In this document: positions 1 to 7,614 of the stretch, piece by piece
How the letters are laid out: every line of letters begins with the position of its first letter
Position numbering within the stretch: position 1 is the stretch's first letter
From: Pseudomonadota bacterium
GTDB lineage: Bacteria > Pseudomonadota > Gammaproteobacteria > Steroidobacterales > Steroidobacteraceae
NCBI GenBank assembly: GCA_021815905.1
Contig: JAKAZP010000012.1
Location: forward strand, 1-15,266
Reading direction: 5' to 3'
DNA length: 15,266 nucleotides
Made by a program: the position numbers and the translations under genes
The notes under the pieces: model-generated
Told to the model about the DNA's origin: nothing
Databases searched by the model: none
The model's input: only the letters and a program-made list of their open reading frames with translations

Positions 1-1275
1 TCCGAAGGGAAGATCCTCCACCAGGAAATGGCTCGCCACGTCGTTCACCGTGACCGCGCCCGAGCGCGTGAGGTCGAGGATCCGGCCGAGCTCGCCGCGG
101 TCGTGGCCGAAGTAGTAAAGCGCCAGCGGCGGGGCGTGAGTGCGGACTTCGGTGATCGCCTCTTCCAGGCGCTCGTACGGGAGCACCGGCAGGATGGGCG
201 CGAAGATCTCCTCCCGCATCGCGCGCATGTCGGGCGTCGCATCGAGAATCAAGGTCGGCGGGATGCAGCGCTCCCCGACGTCCTCGGGCTCGCGCGCGCC
301 TCCCAACACCAACGTCCGCCCGCCCTTGGCGCGCGCATCGCGCAGCAGCTCGAGGGCGCGGCCGGCGTGCCGGGTGTTGATGAGGCTCGTGTAGTCGGGA
401 TCGTCCGCGAGAGCGGGGTAAGCGCGCCTCACCCAGGCCTCGGCGAGGCGCACCACCGAGTCGAGGCTCTCGCGCGGCACGCACAGGTAGTCGGGCGCGA
501 GACAGGTCTGGCCGGCGTTGGCCAGCTTGAGCAGGAGAACGCGATCGACCGCGTGAGACAGATCGGCCGTGCGCCCGAGGATCACGGGACACTTGCCGCC
601 GAGCTCGAGGGTCACCGGCACCAGCTGGTCCGCCGCGGCGATCATGACTCGGCGACCGACCGCGGTCGAGCCGGTGAACAGCAGATGATCGAACGGCAGC
701 CGTGAGAAGGCCTCCGCCACCGCGGGGCCGCCGTTCACGACGGCGAGCTCGCCGGGGTCGAAGCGCCGGGCGATGAGCTGCGCGAGCAGCTCGCTGGTCG
801 CCGGCGTGAGCTCGGACGGCTTCAGCAGGCAGCGATTGCCGGCGGCGAGGATGCCGGCGAGCGGCCCGAAAGTGAGCGCCAGTGGGTAGTTCCACGGGCT
901 GATCACTCCGATCACCCCGAGCGGCTGGTAGCGCACCTCGCTTCTCGTTCCCGGCAGGCCGAGCGGCCAGCCGGTGCGCACCCGCTGCGAGACCATCCAG
1001 CGCGTCACGTTGCGCCGAGCATGACGCAGGGCGTGCACGGCCGGATACAGATCCATGAGCCGCGTCAGTGCCGCCGGCCGCCGCCCGAAATCGTGGGCGA
1101 GCGCCTCGCAGAGCTCGGGCTGATGCGCGATGAGGAGGTCGAGCGCCCGGCCGAGACGGTCGCGGCGAAGCGCGGCGTCGGGCGGTCCCCCGGCGAGCTG
1201 CGCCGCTCTCTGGCGCTCGAGGAGCAGTGCGGGGTCGGCTCCCGGACCCGCGGCGGTCATCGGGGGCGAGCTCAT
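1..1275 (-). CDS. Aldehyde dehydrogenase, coniferyl-aldehyde-dehydrogenase type (C-terminus beyond the window)
   Basis: NAD(P)-dependent oxidation of an aldehyde to its acid in the cytoplasm. Seen: 425 codons from the ATG at 1275 to the window edge, where the frame is still open. The ALDH nucleophile region NAGQTCLAPDYLCVP carries the catalytic Cys258 (codon 502-504), and the general-base region LELGGKC carries Glu224. The cofactor-site stretches SPWNYPLALTFGPL and LFTGSTAVGR are also present. The wording around the Cys and the short N-terminus match the coniferyl aldehyde dehydrogenase (CalB) subfamily, usually about 475 residues, so roughly 50 residues are missing. It starts 10 bp after the stop of the fatty acyl reductase gene and is probably co-transcribed with it. 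Inference: the physiological substrate may be a fatty aldehyde rather than coniferyl aldehyde. The family is clear and the substrate is not. Confidence 0.9.
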   Translation of the reverse strand, partial: MSSPPMTAAGPGADPALLLERQRAAQLAGGPPDAALRRDRLGRALDLLIAHQPELCEALAHDFGRRPAALTRLMDLYPAVHALRHARRNVTRWMVSQRVRTGWPLGLPGTRSEVRYQPLGVIGVISPWNYPLALTFGPLAGILAAGNRCLLKPSELTPATSELLAQLIARRFDPGELAVVNGGPAVAEAFSRLPFDHLLFTGSTAVGRRVMIAAADQLVPVTLELGGKCPVILGRTADLSHAVDRVLLLKLANAGQTCLAPDYLCVPRESLDSVVRLAEAWVRRAYPALADDPDYTSLINTRHAGRALELLRDARAKGGRTLVLGGAREPEDVGERCIPPTLILDATPDMRAMREEIFAPILPVLPYERLEEAITEVRTHAPPLALYYFGHDRGELGRILDLTRSGAVTVNDVASHFLVEDLPFG

Positions 1276-1285
1276 GGAATGCCGG

Positions 1286-3268
1286 TCACCAATGCAGGCC
1301 TCGCAGTAGCGCGGCGAAGGCGGTGGCTTCGGGCGGCGGCGCCCCGTCCGACCCGGGAGCGCCGCCGGCCGCCTCCGATTCCGGAAACATGCGGAAACTC
1401 TGGCTCATCACCGCCCGGTTCACCGCCGGCGCGAGCGCCTCGAGAAGTTGCGCGAGCGTGCCGGCGGGGGTCGCGAGGCGCTCGGGACGGCGCACCACCG
1501 CCTGACAGATCATCTGCGCCGCCTGCTCGGGCGTCAGCAGCGCGAAGCCATTATAGGCGTGAGTGGGCGCCACCATGGCCGTTCGCACGAGCGGCATGTT
1601 GATGACCGTGAAACGCACGCCCCGATCGTGGTACTCCGCCGCCGCGCAGCGCGTGAATGCCTCGAGCGCCGCCTTGGACGCGTTGTAGCCCGCGAACCGC
1701 GCCGCGTGACTCAGCGCCCCGATCGAGGAGACGCTGATCACGTGCCCCGCGCCGCGCGCGGCCATGGAGGGCAACAGCGCGAGCGTCAGGCGCACGGCGG
1801 CGAAGTAGTTGACGCTCATCAGCCGCTCGTAGTCGTGAAAGCGTCCGTAGGTATGCTCGATCGCCCGCCGGATGGAGCGGCCGGCGTTGTTGATGAGGAT
1901 GTCGACGTGCGCGTGCTCGGCGAGCACCCGGCGGACGAGCCCGTCGCAGGCCGCGGCGTCGGTGATGTCGCAGGCGTAGGCCGCCGACTCCGCTCCCGTG
2001 GCGCGCAGCTCGGCCGCGGCGGCCGCGAGCCTCGCCGGATCGCGCGCCGCGATCAGCACGCGGGCGCCGGCGCCGGCGAGCTCGAGCGCGGCGGCCCGGC
2101 CGATGCCCGAGGAGCCGCCGGTGATCAGCACCGTCTTGCCGCGCACGGCCTCGGGCAGGCGCCGCAGCGGCCGGCTCTCCGGATCGAGCCGGCGCTCCCA
2201 GTAATCCCACAGCCGCCAGGCATATTCGGCGAGCGGCGGCACCCGGATGCCGGCGCGCTCGAGCAGCGCCGTGGCGCGCCCGGGAGGAAACACGGTCGGC
2301 TGATCGAGCAGCGACAGCACGGGCGCGGGAATGCCGAGCTCATCGAGCAGATCCGCGAGCACGTGCCGCAGCGGCTCGAGCGCGAGCGCCTGCGCGGCCG
2401 CAAGCGATGCCAGGCCGCCGAGCTGAGCCCGGCTCAGGCGCAGCGTCATTCTCGGGGCGTGAGCGGCCGCGGCGAACAGATTCAACACCGCCCCGACCCG
2501 CAGGTCCTGCGGATCGGTGAGATGCAGGCAGCGGCCGTCCTCCCCGGGAAGATGCGCGAGGTGATCGAGCGCGGCGGCGACGAAATCCACGGGCACGAGG
2601 TTCACGTGGCCGCCCTCGAAGCCGACGAGCGGGACCCAGCTCGGCAGCGCATCGCGCACGCGCTGGATCAGCTTGAAGAAGTAATACGGCCCGTCGATCT
2701 TGTCCATGACGCCGCTCCCCGAGTCCCCGACCACCATGCCCGGCCGGTAGATGCGCCAGGGCAGGCGACACGCGGCGCGCACCAGGGCCTCCGCCTCGTG
2801 CTTGGTGCGGAAGTAGGGGTGATCGAGGCCCTGCGCCTCATCGAACATCTCCTCCCGGAACGCTCCCCGGAAGCGTCCGGCCGCGGCGATGGAGCTCGTG
2901 AAGTGAAAGCAGCCGGCCGCGAGCCGCTGCGCCACCTCGAGCGCGTGGCGCGTGCCCGCGGTGTTGGCGCGCTCGAGCGCCGCGGCGGAGGCGGTCAGGT
3001 CGTAGAGCGCGCCCAGGTGGAAGAAGTGACGGATGCGGCCCTCGAGCCGGGCGAGCTCGGCGGCGGGGATCCCGAGACCCTCGGTCCCGAGATCGCCGGC
3101 GAGCGGCACGATGAGGTGGCGCCCCTCGCCGGCCTCCTCCTGCAGCCGCTCGAGCCGGCGCTCCGAGCCCGCGCGCACCAGCACGTGAATCGGCTCGCCG
3201 CGGGCGATGAGCTTCAGGACGAGCCGCCGCCCGATGAATCCGGTGCCGCCGGTGACGAGATAAGCCAT
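1286..3268 (-). CDS. Alcohol-forming fatty acyl-CoA/ACP reductase, two-domain SDR (Marinobacter type)
   Basis: Reduces long-chain acyl-CoA or acyl-ACP through the aldehyde to the fatty alcohol using NADPH, giving the alcohol half of wax esters. Seen: 660 residues with two Rossmann SDR modules. The N-terminal extended module (about 1-370) opens with TGGTGFIG at residues 6-13 and has the active-site pair Tyr152/Lys156 (YFRTK). The C-terminal classical SDR module (about 375-660) has TGGSSGIG at 383-390, LINNAG, a SVSSIG serine region and Tyr528/Lys532 (YNASK). Length, module order, the phrases FHLGALYDL, GPYYFFKLIQRVR and WDYWERRLDPE, and the LRGLHW terminus match the Marinobacter enzyme (661 residues, Maqu_2220) from memory. 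The N-terminal reductase module normally acts on the thioester and the C-terminal one on the aldehyde. It lies divergent to the wax ester synthase gene and upstream of an aldehyde dehydrogenase. No strong ribosome-binding site is seen; the start is fixed by the Rossmann motif. Confidence 0.93.
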   Translation of the reverse strand: MAYLVTGGTGFIGRRLVLKLIARGEPIHVLVRAGSERRLERLQEEAGEGRHLIVPLAGDLGTEGLGIPAAELARLEGRIRHFFHLGALYDLTASAAALERANTAGTRHALEVAQRLAAGCFHFTSSIAAAGRFRGAFREEMFDEAQGLDHPYFRTKHEAEALVRAACRLPWRIYRPGMVVGDSGSGVMDKIDGPYYFFKLIQRVRDALPSWVPLVGFEGGHVNLVPVDFVAAALDHLAHLPGEDGRCLHLTDPQDLRVGAVLNLFAAAAHAPRMTLRLSRAQLGGLASLAAAQALALEPLRHVLADLLDELGIPAPVLSLLDQPTVFPPGRATALLERAGIRVPPLAEYAWRLWDYWERRLDPESRPLRRLPEAVRGKTVLITGGSSGIGRAAALELAGAGARVLIAARDPARLAAAAAELRATGAESAAYACDITDAAACDGLVRRVLAEHAHVDILINNAGRSIRRAIEHTYGRFHDYERLMSVNYFAAVRLTLALLPSMAARGAGHVISVSSIGALSHAARFAGYNASKAALEAFTRCAAAEYHDRGVRFTVINMPLVRTAMVAPTHAYNGFALLTPEQAAQMICQAVVRRPERLATPAGTLAQLLEALAPAVNRAVMSQSFRMFPESEAAGGAPGSDGAPPPEATAFAALLRGLHW

Positions 3269-3416
3269 CCCGCGACGCTACGCCCCTCGGGAGGTGGTCC
3301 CGTATCGTGGCAAACCGAGGCCCACAACGGGCTCGCGCCGCGCGAGACTAGCACCCAGCGCGGGATCCGGGCTCCTGCCCGCCGCAGCGCGGGCTTCGAG
3401 CAAAGAGCGTGGGTTT
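3269..3416. promoter_or_regulatory. Divergent spacer between the acyl reductase and wax ester synthase genes
   Basis: These 148 bp separate two divergently transcribed genes that act in consecutive steps, so promoters for both should lie here. I find no confident -35/-10 pair on either strand and no clear operator. On the minus strand a GAGGGG run sits about 14 bp before the reductase ATG, which is long for a Shine-Dalgarno. On the plus strand AAAGAG at 3402-3407 precedes the synthase ATG by about 9 bp. The regulatory role is inferred from gene layout alone. Confidence 0.45.
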
Positions 3417-4844
3417 ATGAGCTCCATGATCAAAGAGCGCCTCTCGGGCATCGATCGGGCCTGGCTGCTCATGGATCGGCCGTCCAACCCCATGACGATC
3501 GTGGCCCTCATCGTCCTCGGCAAGCCGCTCGGCGTTGCCGCGCTGCGCGAGCTGATCGGCCGCCGCTTCCTCGCGCTCCCGCGTTTCCGCTGCGTTCCCC
3601 AGTCCGACACGCTCGGAGCCAGCTGGGTGGAGGCGAGCGGCTTGTGCCTGGAGGACCATGTGCTCGCGACCGCGTTGCCCGCACCGGGAGGGCAGAGAGA
3701 GCTCGAAGCGCTCGCCGGCGAGCTCGCCGGAACGCCCTTCCCCGCGGGCCGGCCGCTCTGGTCCTTTCACGTGGTCGCGCGCTATCGCCAGGGCAGCGCC
3801 CTCATTGCCCGCATCCACCACTGCTACGCCGACGGCATCGCGCTCGTTCAGGTGCTGTTGTCGCTGGCGGACGGCCGGCCCGAGGCCGCGCGGCCCGCCG
3901 AATCGAGCCCCGGGAGCGGCCCCGGGGAGCACGGCGCGCCCGGTGTCCTCGATTTCCTGCCGCGGCTCGCGATCAGCGCCCTGCGCCAGGGCGCGAGCGC
4001 CATCGAGTCGGCGCTGCCCTACGGACTGCATCCGGGGAGCGTCCCGGCCCTCGCTCAGCAGGCGCTCGGCATCGGCGGGGAGCTGCTGAAGCTCGCAGCT
4101 CTGCCGGATGACCCGCCGACCCGGCTGAAGCGCGCACTGTCGGGCAGGCGGCGGCTCGCCTGGGCGCAGAGCCTCTCGCTCGAGGAGGTGCGCACCATCG
4201 GCAAGGTGCTCGGCTGCACGGTCAACGACGTGTTGATCTCGACCCTCGCGGGGGCGCTCGGACGGTATCTCGAGACCCATGGCGATTCGATCGAGGGCCT
4301 CACGCTGCGCGCGACGGTGCCGGTCAATCTCAGGGAGCCCGCCGGGGGCGAGCGCGGTGCCGCACCGATCGAGCTCGGGAACCGCTTCGGCCTGGTGTTC
4401 GTCGAGCTGCCCGTCGGCATCCGCCATCCGCTCGAGCGGCTCTACGCCGTTCACGCCGCGATGGCGACCCTGAAAGGCTCGCCCCAGGCGCTCGCGACGC
4501 TCGGCCTGCTCGCGCTCGTCGGCACCCTCCCGCCCGCGGTGGAGGAATTCGCCCTCGGCCTCTTCAGCGCGAAGGCGAGCCTGGTCGCCTCCAACCTTCC
4601 CGGTCCCGCGCAGACGCTGAGGCTCGCGGGCCGTCCGGTGGTGGAGCTCCTCTTCTGGGTTCCGCAGTCCGGCAGCATCGGCACCGGCGTCAGCATGCTC
4701 ACCTACCGCGGCCGGGTGCAGTTCGGCGTGATCTCCGACCGGGATCTGATCGGCGATCCCGAATGCCTGGTCGCCTGGCTCGCGAGGGAGTTCGAGCGGC
4801 TCGTGCTCCTGGTGCTGCTCGGCGGTGGCGCGCTCGGCACTTAG
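3417..4844 (+). CDS. Wax ester synthase / diacylglycerol acyltransferase (WS/DGAT)
   Basis: Transfers the acyl group of acyl-CoA to a fatty alcohol (wax ester) or a diacylglycerol (triacylglycerol), working at the inner face of the cytoplasmic membrane and on nascent lipid inclusions. Seen: 475 residues, within the usual 450-480. The N-terminus LSGIDRAWLLMD is typical. The catalytic HHxxxDG motif reads HHCYADG, with His134, His135 and Asp139. A PLW motif occurs in GRPLWSF, an ND motif in TVNDVLISTLAG, and SNLPGP near the C-terminus corresponds to the family's SNVPGP. The ATG at 3417 is chosen because the 41 residues added by an upstream ATG at 3294 are not family-like; a second ATG lies at 3426. 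The fatty acyl reductase that would supply its alcohol diverges from the same spacer. Bacterial members are often bifunctional, so wax ester versus triacylglycerol preference cannot be read from the sequence. Confidence 0.93.
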   Translation: MSSMIKERLSGIDRAWLLMDRPSNPMTIVALIVLGKPLGVAALRELIGRRFLALPRFRCVPQSDTLGASWVEASGLCLEDHVLATALPAPGGQRELEALAGELAGTPFPAGRPLWSFHVVARYRQGSALIARIHHCYADGIALVQVLLSLADGRPEAARPAESSPGSGPGEHGAPGVLDFLPRLAISALRQGASAIESALPYGLHPGSVPALAQQALGIGGELLKLAALPDDPPTRLKRALSGRRRLAWAQSLSLEEVRTIGKVLGCTVNDVLISTLAGALGRYLETHGDSIEGLTLRATVPVNLREPAGGERGAAPIELGNRFGLVFVELPVGIRHPLERLYAVHAAMATLKGSPQALATLGLLALVGTLPPAVEEFALGLFSAKASLVASNLPGPAQTLRLAGRPVVELLFWVPQSGSIGTGVSMLTYRGRVQFGVISDRDLIGDPECLVAWLAREFERLVLLVLLGGGALGT

Positions 4845-4848
4845 GTAA

Positions 4849-4871
4849 CCCGGGCCGGCGCAAGACCCGGG
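4849..4871. terminator. Possible bidirectional hairpin between convergent genes
   Basis: Between the synthase stop (4844) and the end of the convergent TPR-like gene (4878) there are only 33 bp. Two copies of the self-complementary CCCGGG (4849-4854 and 4866-4871) could pair around an 11-nt loop. There is no T-tract on either side, so intrinsic termination is uncertain. The position between convergent genes is the main argument. Confidence 0.3.
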
Positions 4872-4877
4872 GGCCGA

Positions 4878-5738
4878 CTACCGAGGGAGCCCGCGCCGGG
4901 CTCGCGCGACATCGAGCCGTTCCATGGCATCGGCCGGCTCGCACGCGGCGGCCTCGGCGTAGAGCTTCTCGGCCTGCGCGCGATGGCGGGCGGCATCGAG
5001 CAGCATGAGCCCGTTGGCGTACTCCATGCGCACGATCGGGGAATCCGGCGCGAGCGCGCGGGCGCGCCGGAAGTGCTCGAGCGCCTCGGCCGCCGAAGCG
5101 CCGTAGGTCAGGCTCGCGGCGAGCGAGCCCAGCTTGGCGATGATCTCCGCGTGAAAGAGCCCGAAGGCGAGGTGCGCCTCGGCATGGCGCGGCTCGAGCG
5201 CGAGCGCGCGCTCGAGGTGGGCGCGCACGCGGCCCGCGAGTCCGGCGGCGAGCGCCTGGAGGATCGAGATGCGCTGGCTGTAGCGGCCCAGCACGAGCGC
5301 GAGGGTGTAGTGAACGTTCGCGAGATCGGAAAGGCTCGAGACGGCGCGCTCGCCCCGCTCGATGGCGGCCTCCAGCTCCCCGAGCGGATCGCTCCCGCGC
5401 GCCGCATAGAGCGCCGCGACCGCGGCGGCTTTGTTGGCGGGGGCCGCTCCGAGCGCACCGAGCGCATCGCCCGCCTCGATCGCCCGGGCGAATTCTCCCG
5501 CGTGGAACGCGCCCCAGGCCGCCACGATGGCCGCCGCCGTGGCGGCGCTGCCGCCCTGCGATTCGATGGCGGGCTCGAGCCGCGGGTGCGCTCGGGCGAG
5601 CTCGGACACGTGGCGCTCATCCGGCCAGGGCTCCCGGTCGGTCTGATGCAGGCGCCCCCAGCGCGCATGGATCGGCGCGCCGTCACCTCGCCCCGATGCG
5701 CGTGTGCGAGAGCGGGACTTGGAACGGTCTTTGGACAC
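4878..5738 (-). CDS. Tetratricopeptide-repeat-like protein of unknown role
   Basis: A soluble helical-repeat protein of about 286 residues from the proposed GTG start. Seen: repeated TPR-like helices, for example LERALALEPRHAEAHLAFGL, ALEHFRRARALAPDSPIVRM and AEKLYAEAAACEPADAME, plus the distinctive phrase GRYSQRISILQALAAGLAGR. I see no signal peptide or membrane segment. The start is uncertain. The frame stays open up to an ATG at 5870, but that would overlap the start of the divergent phasin-like gene. A GTG at 5738 is preceded by GAGG at good spacing and is my choice; a GTG at 5609 would give 243 residues but cut off the WPDERHVSELARAHP stretch, which looks genuine. It converges on the acyltransferase gene and diverges from the phasin-like operon. 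A link to lipid inclusions is only positional, and I do not know its function. Confidence 0.75.
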   Translation of the reverse strand: MSKDRSKSRSRTRASGRGDGAPIHARWGRLHQTDREPWPDERHVSELARAHPRLEPAIESQGGSAATAAAIVAAWGAFHAGEFARAIEAGDALGALGAAPANKAAAVAALYAARGSDPLGELEAAIERGERAVSSLSDLANVHYTLALVLGRYSQRISILQALAAGLAGRVRAHLERALALEPRHAEAHLAFGLFHAEIIAKLGSLAASLTYGASAAEALEHFRRARALAPDSPIVRMEYANGLMLLDAARHRAQAEKLYAEAAACEPADAMERLDVARARRGLPR

Positions 5739-5868
5739 GGCAGGCCTCGACTGTGGCAAGTACGAATCCAACCGCCCGCGGGGGCTGCCTATATTTGACC
5801 GCGATGTCGGATCGCAGACCCATCCGGGCAAATACGCATGGGCGGCTTCGGCCGCAAAGGGGCAAGAC
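5739..5868. promoter_or_regulatory. Divergent spacer upstream of the phasin-like operon
   Basis: About 130 bp lie between the proposed TPR-like start and the phasin-like ATG. The only AT-rich spot in a very GC-rich setting is TATATT at 5790-5795, a fair -10 candidate for the plus-strand operon and 74 bp before its start codon. No good -35 hexamer lies 16-18 bp upstream of it (5767-5772 reads TCCAAC), so an activator or alternative sigma factor may be needed if it is real. Exact extent depends on the uncertain TPR-gene start. Confidence 0.35.
5856..5863 (+). promoter_or_regulatory. Ribosome-binding site of the phasin-like gene
   Basis: A purine-rich AAAGGGGC lies 5 nt before the ATG at 5869. 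It decides this start over the in-frame upstream ATG at 5704, which has no comparable site and would run through the divergent promoter region. Confidence 0.6.
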
Positions 5869-6363
5869 ATGGCAACCCGCTCGACTCACCGCAAGAGCCG
5901 CCGCGCGGCCGCTTCCAGGACGCAGCCGCCTCTGCTCGATGCATTGCATCAGATCTATCTCGCCGGACTCGGCGCCGCCTCGAGGGCGCGCAACGGCGCC
6001 CCGCAGCTGTTCGAGGATCTGGTCGCCGAAGGCGCGCGCGTGCACGAGAGCACCCGGGGCGCGGCGCAGAGGGCGCTGCAGGGTGTCGTGAGCGATCTGC
6101 AGTCGCAGCTCGGCGCACGGGTCGGCCAGGTGCGCGGCCAGGCCGCGGAGGCGCTCGATGGCCTGGAGAAGATCTTCCAGACCCGTGTCCATCGGGCGCT
6201 CGCGCAGCTCGGGGTCCCGCGCGCGGAGGAAGTGCTCGCGCTCAGCAAGCGAGTCGACACGCTCAACGCCAACCTCGAGAAGCTCACCCGCCGGCCGCAC
6301 AGCGCGCACAGGCCGCGCACGAAACCGGCGCAGAAGGCGGCAGCGCCGGCCTCGGCGGCCTGA
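5869..6363 (+). CDS. Phasin-like granule-associated protein
   Basis: A small amphipathic helical protein, likely coating polyhydroxyalkanoate or neutral-lipid inclusions. Seen: 164 residues; a basic N-terminus (THRKSRR), a phasin-like opening of the helical part (LLDALHQIYLAGLGAASRARNG), a long central helical region about 50-135 rich in Ala, Gln, Glu and Arg, the phrase QTRVHRALAQLGVPRAEEVLALSKRVDTLN at about 103-132 typical of PhaI/PhaF-type phasins, and an Ala/Lys/Arg/Pro-rich tail. The ATG at 5869 is chosen because AAAGGGGC (5856-5863) precedes it at ribosome-binding distance and longer versions lack family-like sequence. It is the first gene of the operon with lipases and an alcohol dehydrogenase, 6 bp before the patatin-like gene. 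No polyhydroxyalkanoate synthase is in the window, so a lipid-droplet coat role next to wax ester genes is an inference. Confidence 0.8.
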   Translation: MATRSTHRKSRRAAASRTQPPLLDALHQIYLAGLGAASRARNGAPQLFEDLVAEGARVHESTRGAAQRALQGVVSDLQSQLGARVGQVRGQAAEALDGLEKIFQTRVHRALAQLGVPRAEEVLALSKRVDTLNANLEKLTRRPHSAHRPRTKPAQKAAAPASAA

Positions 6364-6369
6364 GACCCG

Positions 6370-7608
6370 ATGTTGACGATCGTGCCCGCGCGCGCGCCGC
6401 GCCCGAGCCGCGCGGCGGCGGCGGGCAAGCTCGCGATCGCTCTGGCCGGTGGCGGTCCGCTCGGTGCGTTCTACGAGCTCGGGGCGCTGCATGCCCTGGG
6501 CGAGGCGCTCGCGGGGCGCGAGCTCACGGCCTTCGACGTGTACGTCGGGGTCAGCTCCGGCTCGCTGGTCGCCTCCGGCCTCGCCAACGGCTTCGACACC
6601 ACGACCCTCGGCTCGACCTTCGTCCAGGATCGATCGACCTCGATGCCGTTCTCCCCGGGTGCGCTGTTGCGCCCCGCCACCGCCGAGTATCTCGGCCGCC
6701 TGGCCCGGGTCCCGCGGGTGCTGACCGACATCGCGCGCCAGTTCGCGCGCGATCCGCTGCGGGCGCAATGGGCGGCCGCGGTCGCGGCGCTCGGGCGGCT
6801 CGTGCCCGCCGCGCTGCTCGACAACTCCGGACTCGAGCGCTTTCTGCACGGTGCGTTCACGGCCCCGGGCCACACCGATGACTTCCGCCGCCTGCCCGGG
6901 CGGCTCTACGTGGTGGCCACCGATCTCGACACCGGTGCCTCGGTGGCCTTCGGCGAGCCCCGGCACGCGCGGGTGCCGATCTCGCGCGCGGTTGCCGCGA
7001 GCGCGGCGCTCCCGGGCCTCTATCCGCCCGTCACGATCGACGGGCGGCACTACGTCGATGGCGCGCTGATCCGTACGGTGCACGCCTCGCTCGCGCTCGA
7101 GGCCGGATGCACCCTCGTCCTCTGCATCAATCCGCTCGTGCCGTTCGACGCCTCGCGCGCCTCGGGCGCAGGCCGCAGGCGGCTCGCCGAAGGGGGCCTT
7201 CCGGTCATACTCGGCCAGACCTTTCGCGCGCTCATCCACTCGCGCATGCAGGTCGGCATGGCGGCCTATCGCACGCGCTTCCCGCACGCGGACATCCTGC
7301 TGCTCGAGCCCGACCGGCACGACGAGACGCTCTTCTTCTCGAACGTGTTTCGCTACAGCGGGCGCCGGCGCCTGACCGAGCATGCCTACCAGCACACGCG
7401 CCGCGACCTGCTCGGCGCCGGGAGCGCGCTCCGGACGGTGTTGGCGCGCCACGGACTCTCGCTCGACCTCGAGCGCCTGCGCGACCCGCGGCGGCGGTTC
7501 ACGACCGCCGCCCACGAGCGCGAGCTCGAGGTGCGGCACGTGGCGCGGCGCCTCGAGCGCTCGCTCGACAGCATCGAGAGGGCGCTCGCTGGCGAAACCG
7601 CGGGGTGA
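6370..7608 (+). CDS. Patatin-like phospholipase / lipid acyl hydrolase
   Basis: A serine-aspartate dyad acyl hydrolase that releases fatty acids from phospholipids or neutral lipids. Seen: 412 residues. The glycine-rich oxyanion motif GGGPLGA lies near residue 30. The GVSSG nucleophile elbow has Ser62 (codon 6553-6555). The second dyad residue is Asp230 in YVDGAL. The region after about 310 (ERELEVRHVARRLERSLDSIERAL) looks coiled. No signal peptide is evident, so a cytoplasmic or inclusion-surface enzyme is likely. The ATG lies 6 bp after the phasin-like stop with only a weak ribosome-binding site, which fits translational coupling. Placement right after a granule-coat protein and before a second lipase suggests turnover of stored lipid. 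Substrate (phospholipid, triacylglycerol or wax ester) cannot be told from sequence. Confidence 0.9.
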   Translation: MLTIVPARAPRPSRAAAAGKLAIALAGGGPLGAFYELGALHALGEALAGRELTAFDVYVGVSSGSLVASGLANGFDTTTLGSTFVQDRSTSMPFSPGALLRPATAEYLGRLARVPRVLTDIARQFARDPLRAQWAAAVAALGRLVPAALLDNSGLERFLHGAFTAPGHTDDFRRLPGRLYVVATDLDTGASVAFGEPRHARVPISRAVAASAALPGLYPPVTIDGRHYVDGALIRTVHASLALEAGCTLVLCINPLVPFDASRASGAGRRRLAEGGLPVILGQTFRALIHSRMQVGMAAYRTRFPHADILLLEPDRHDETLFFSNVFRYSGRRRLTEHAYQHTRRDLLGAGSALRTVLARHGLSLDLERLRDPRRRFTTAAHERELEVRHVARRLERSLDSIERALAGETAG

Positions 7609-7614
7609 GCACGC

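Noticed and set aside
28..1602. Plus-strand open frames at 28-705 and 1021-1602
   Set aside because: Both are antisense to the aldehyde dehydrogenase gene, which has its catalytic Cys and Glu in place, and partly to the reductase. Low-complexity Arg-rich translation.
1448..4111. An 887-residue open frame on the plus strand
   Set aside because: It lies antisense to the acyl reductase and then out of frame with the acyltransferase. It has no recognisable motif and is rich in Arg, Gly and Ala as expected of a shadow.
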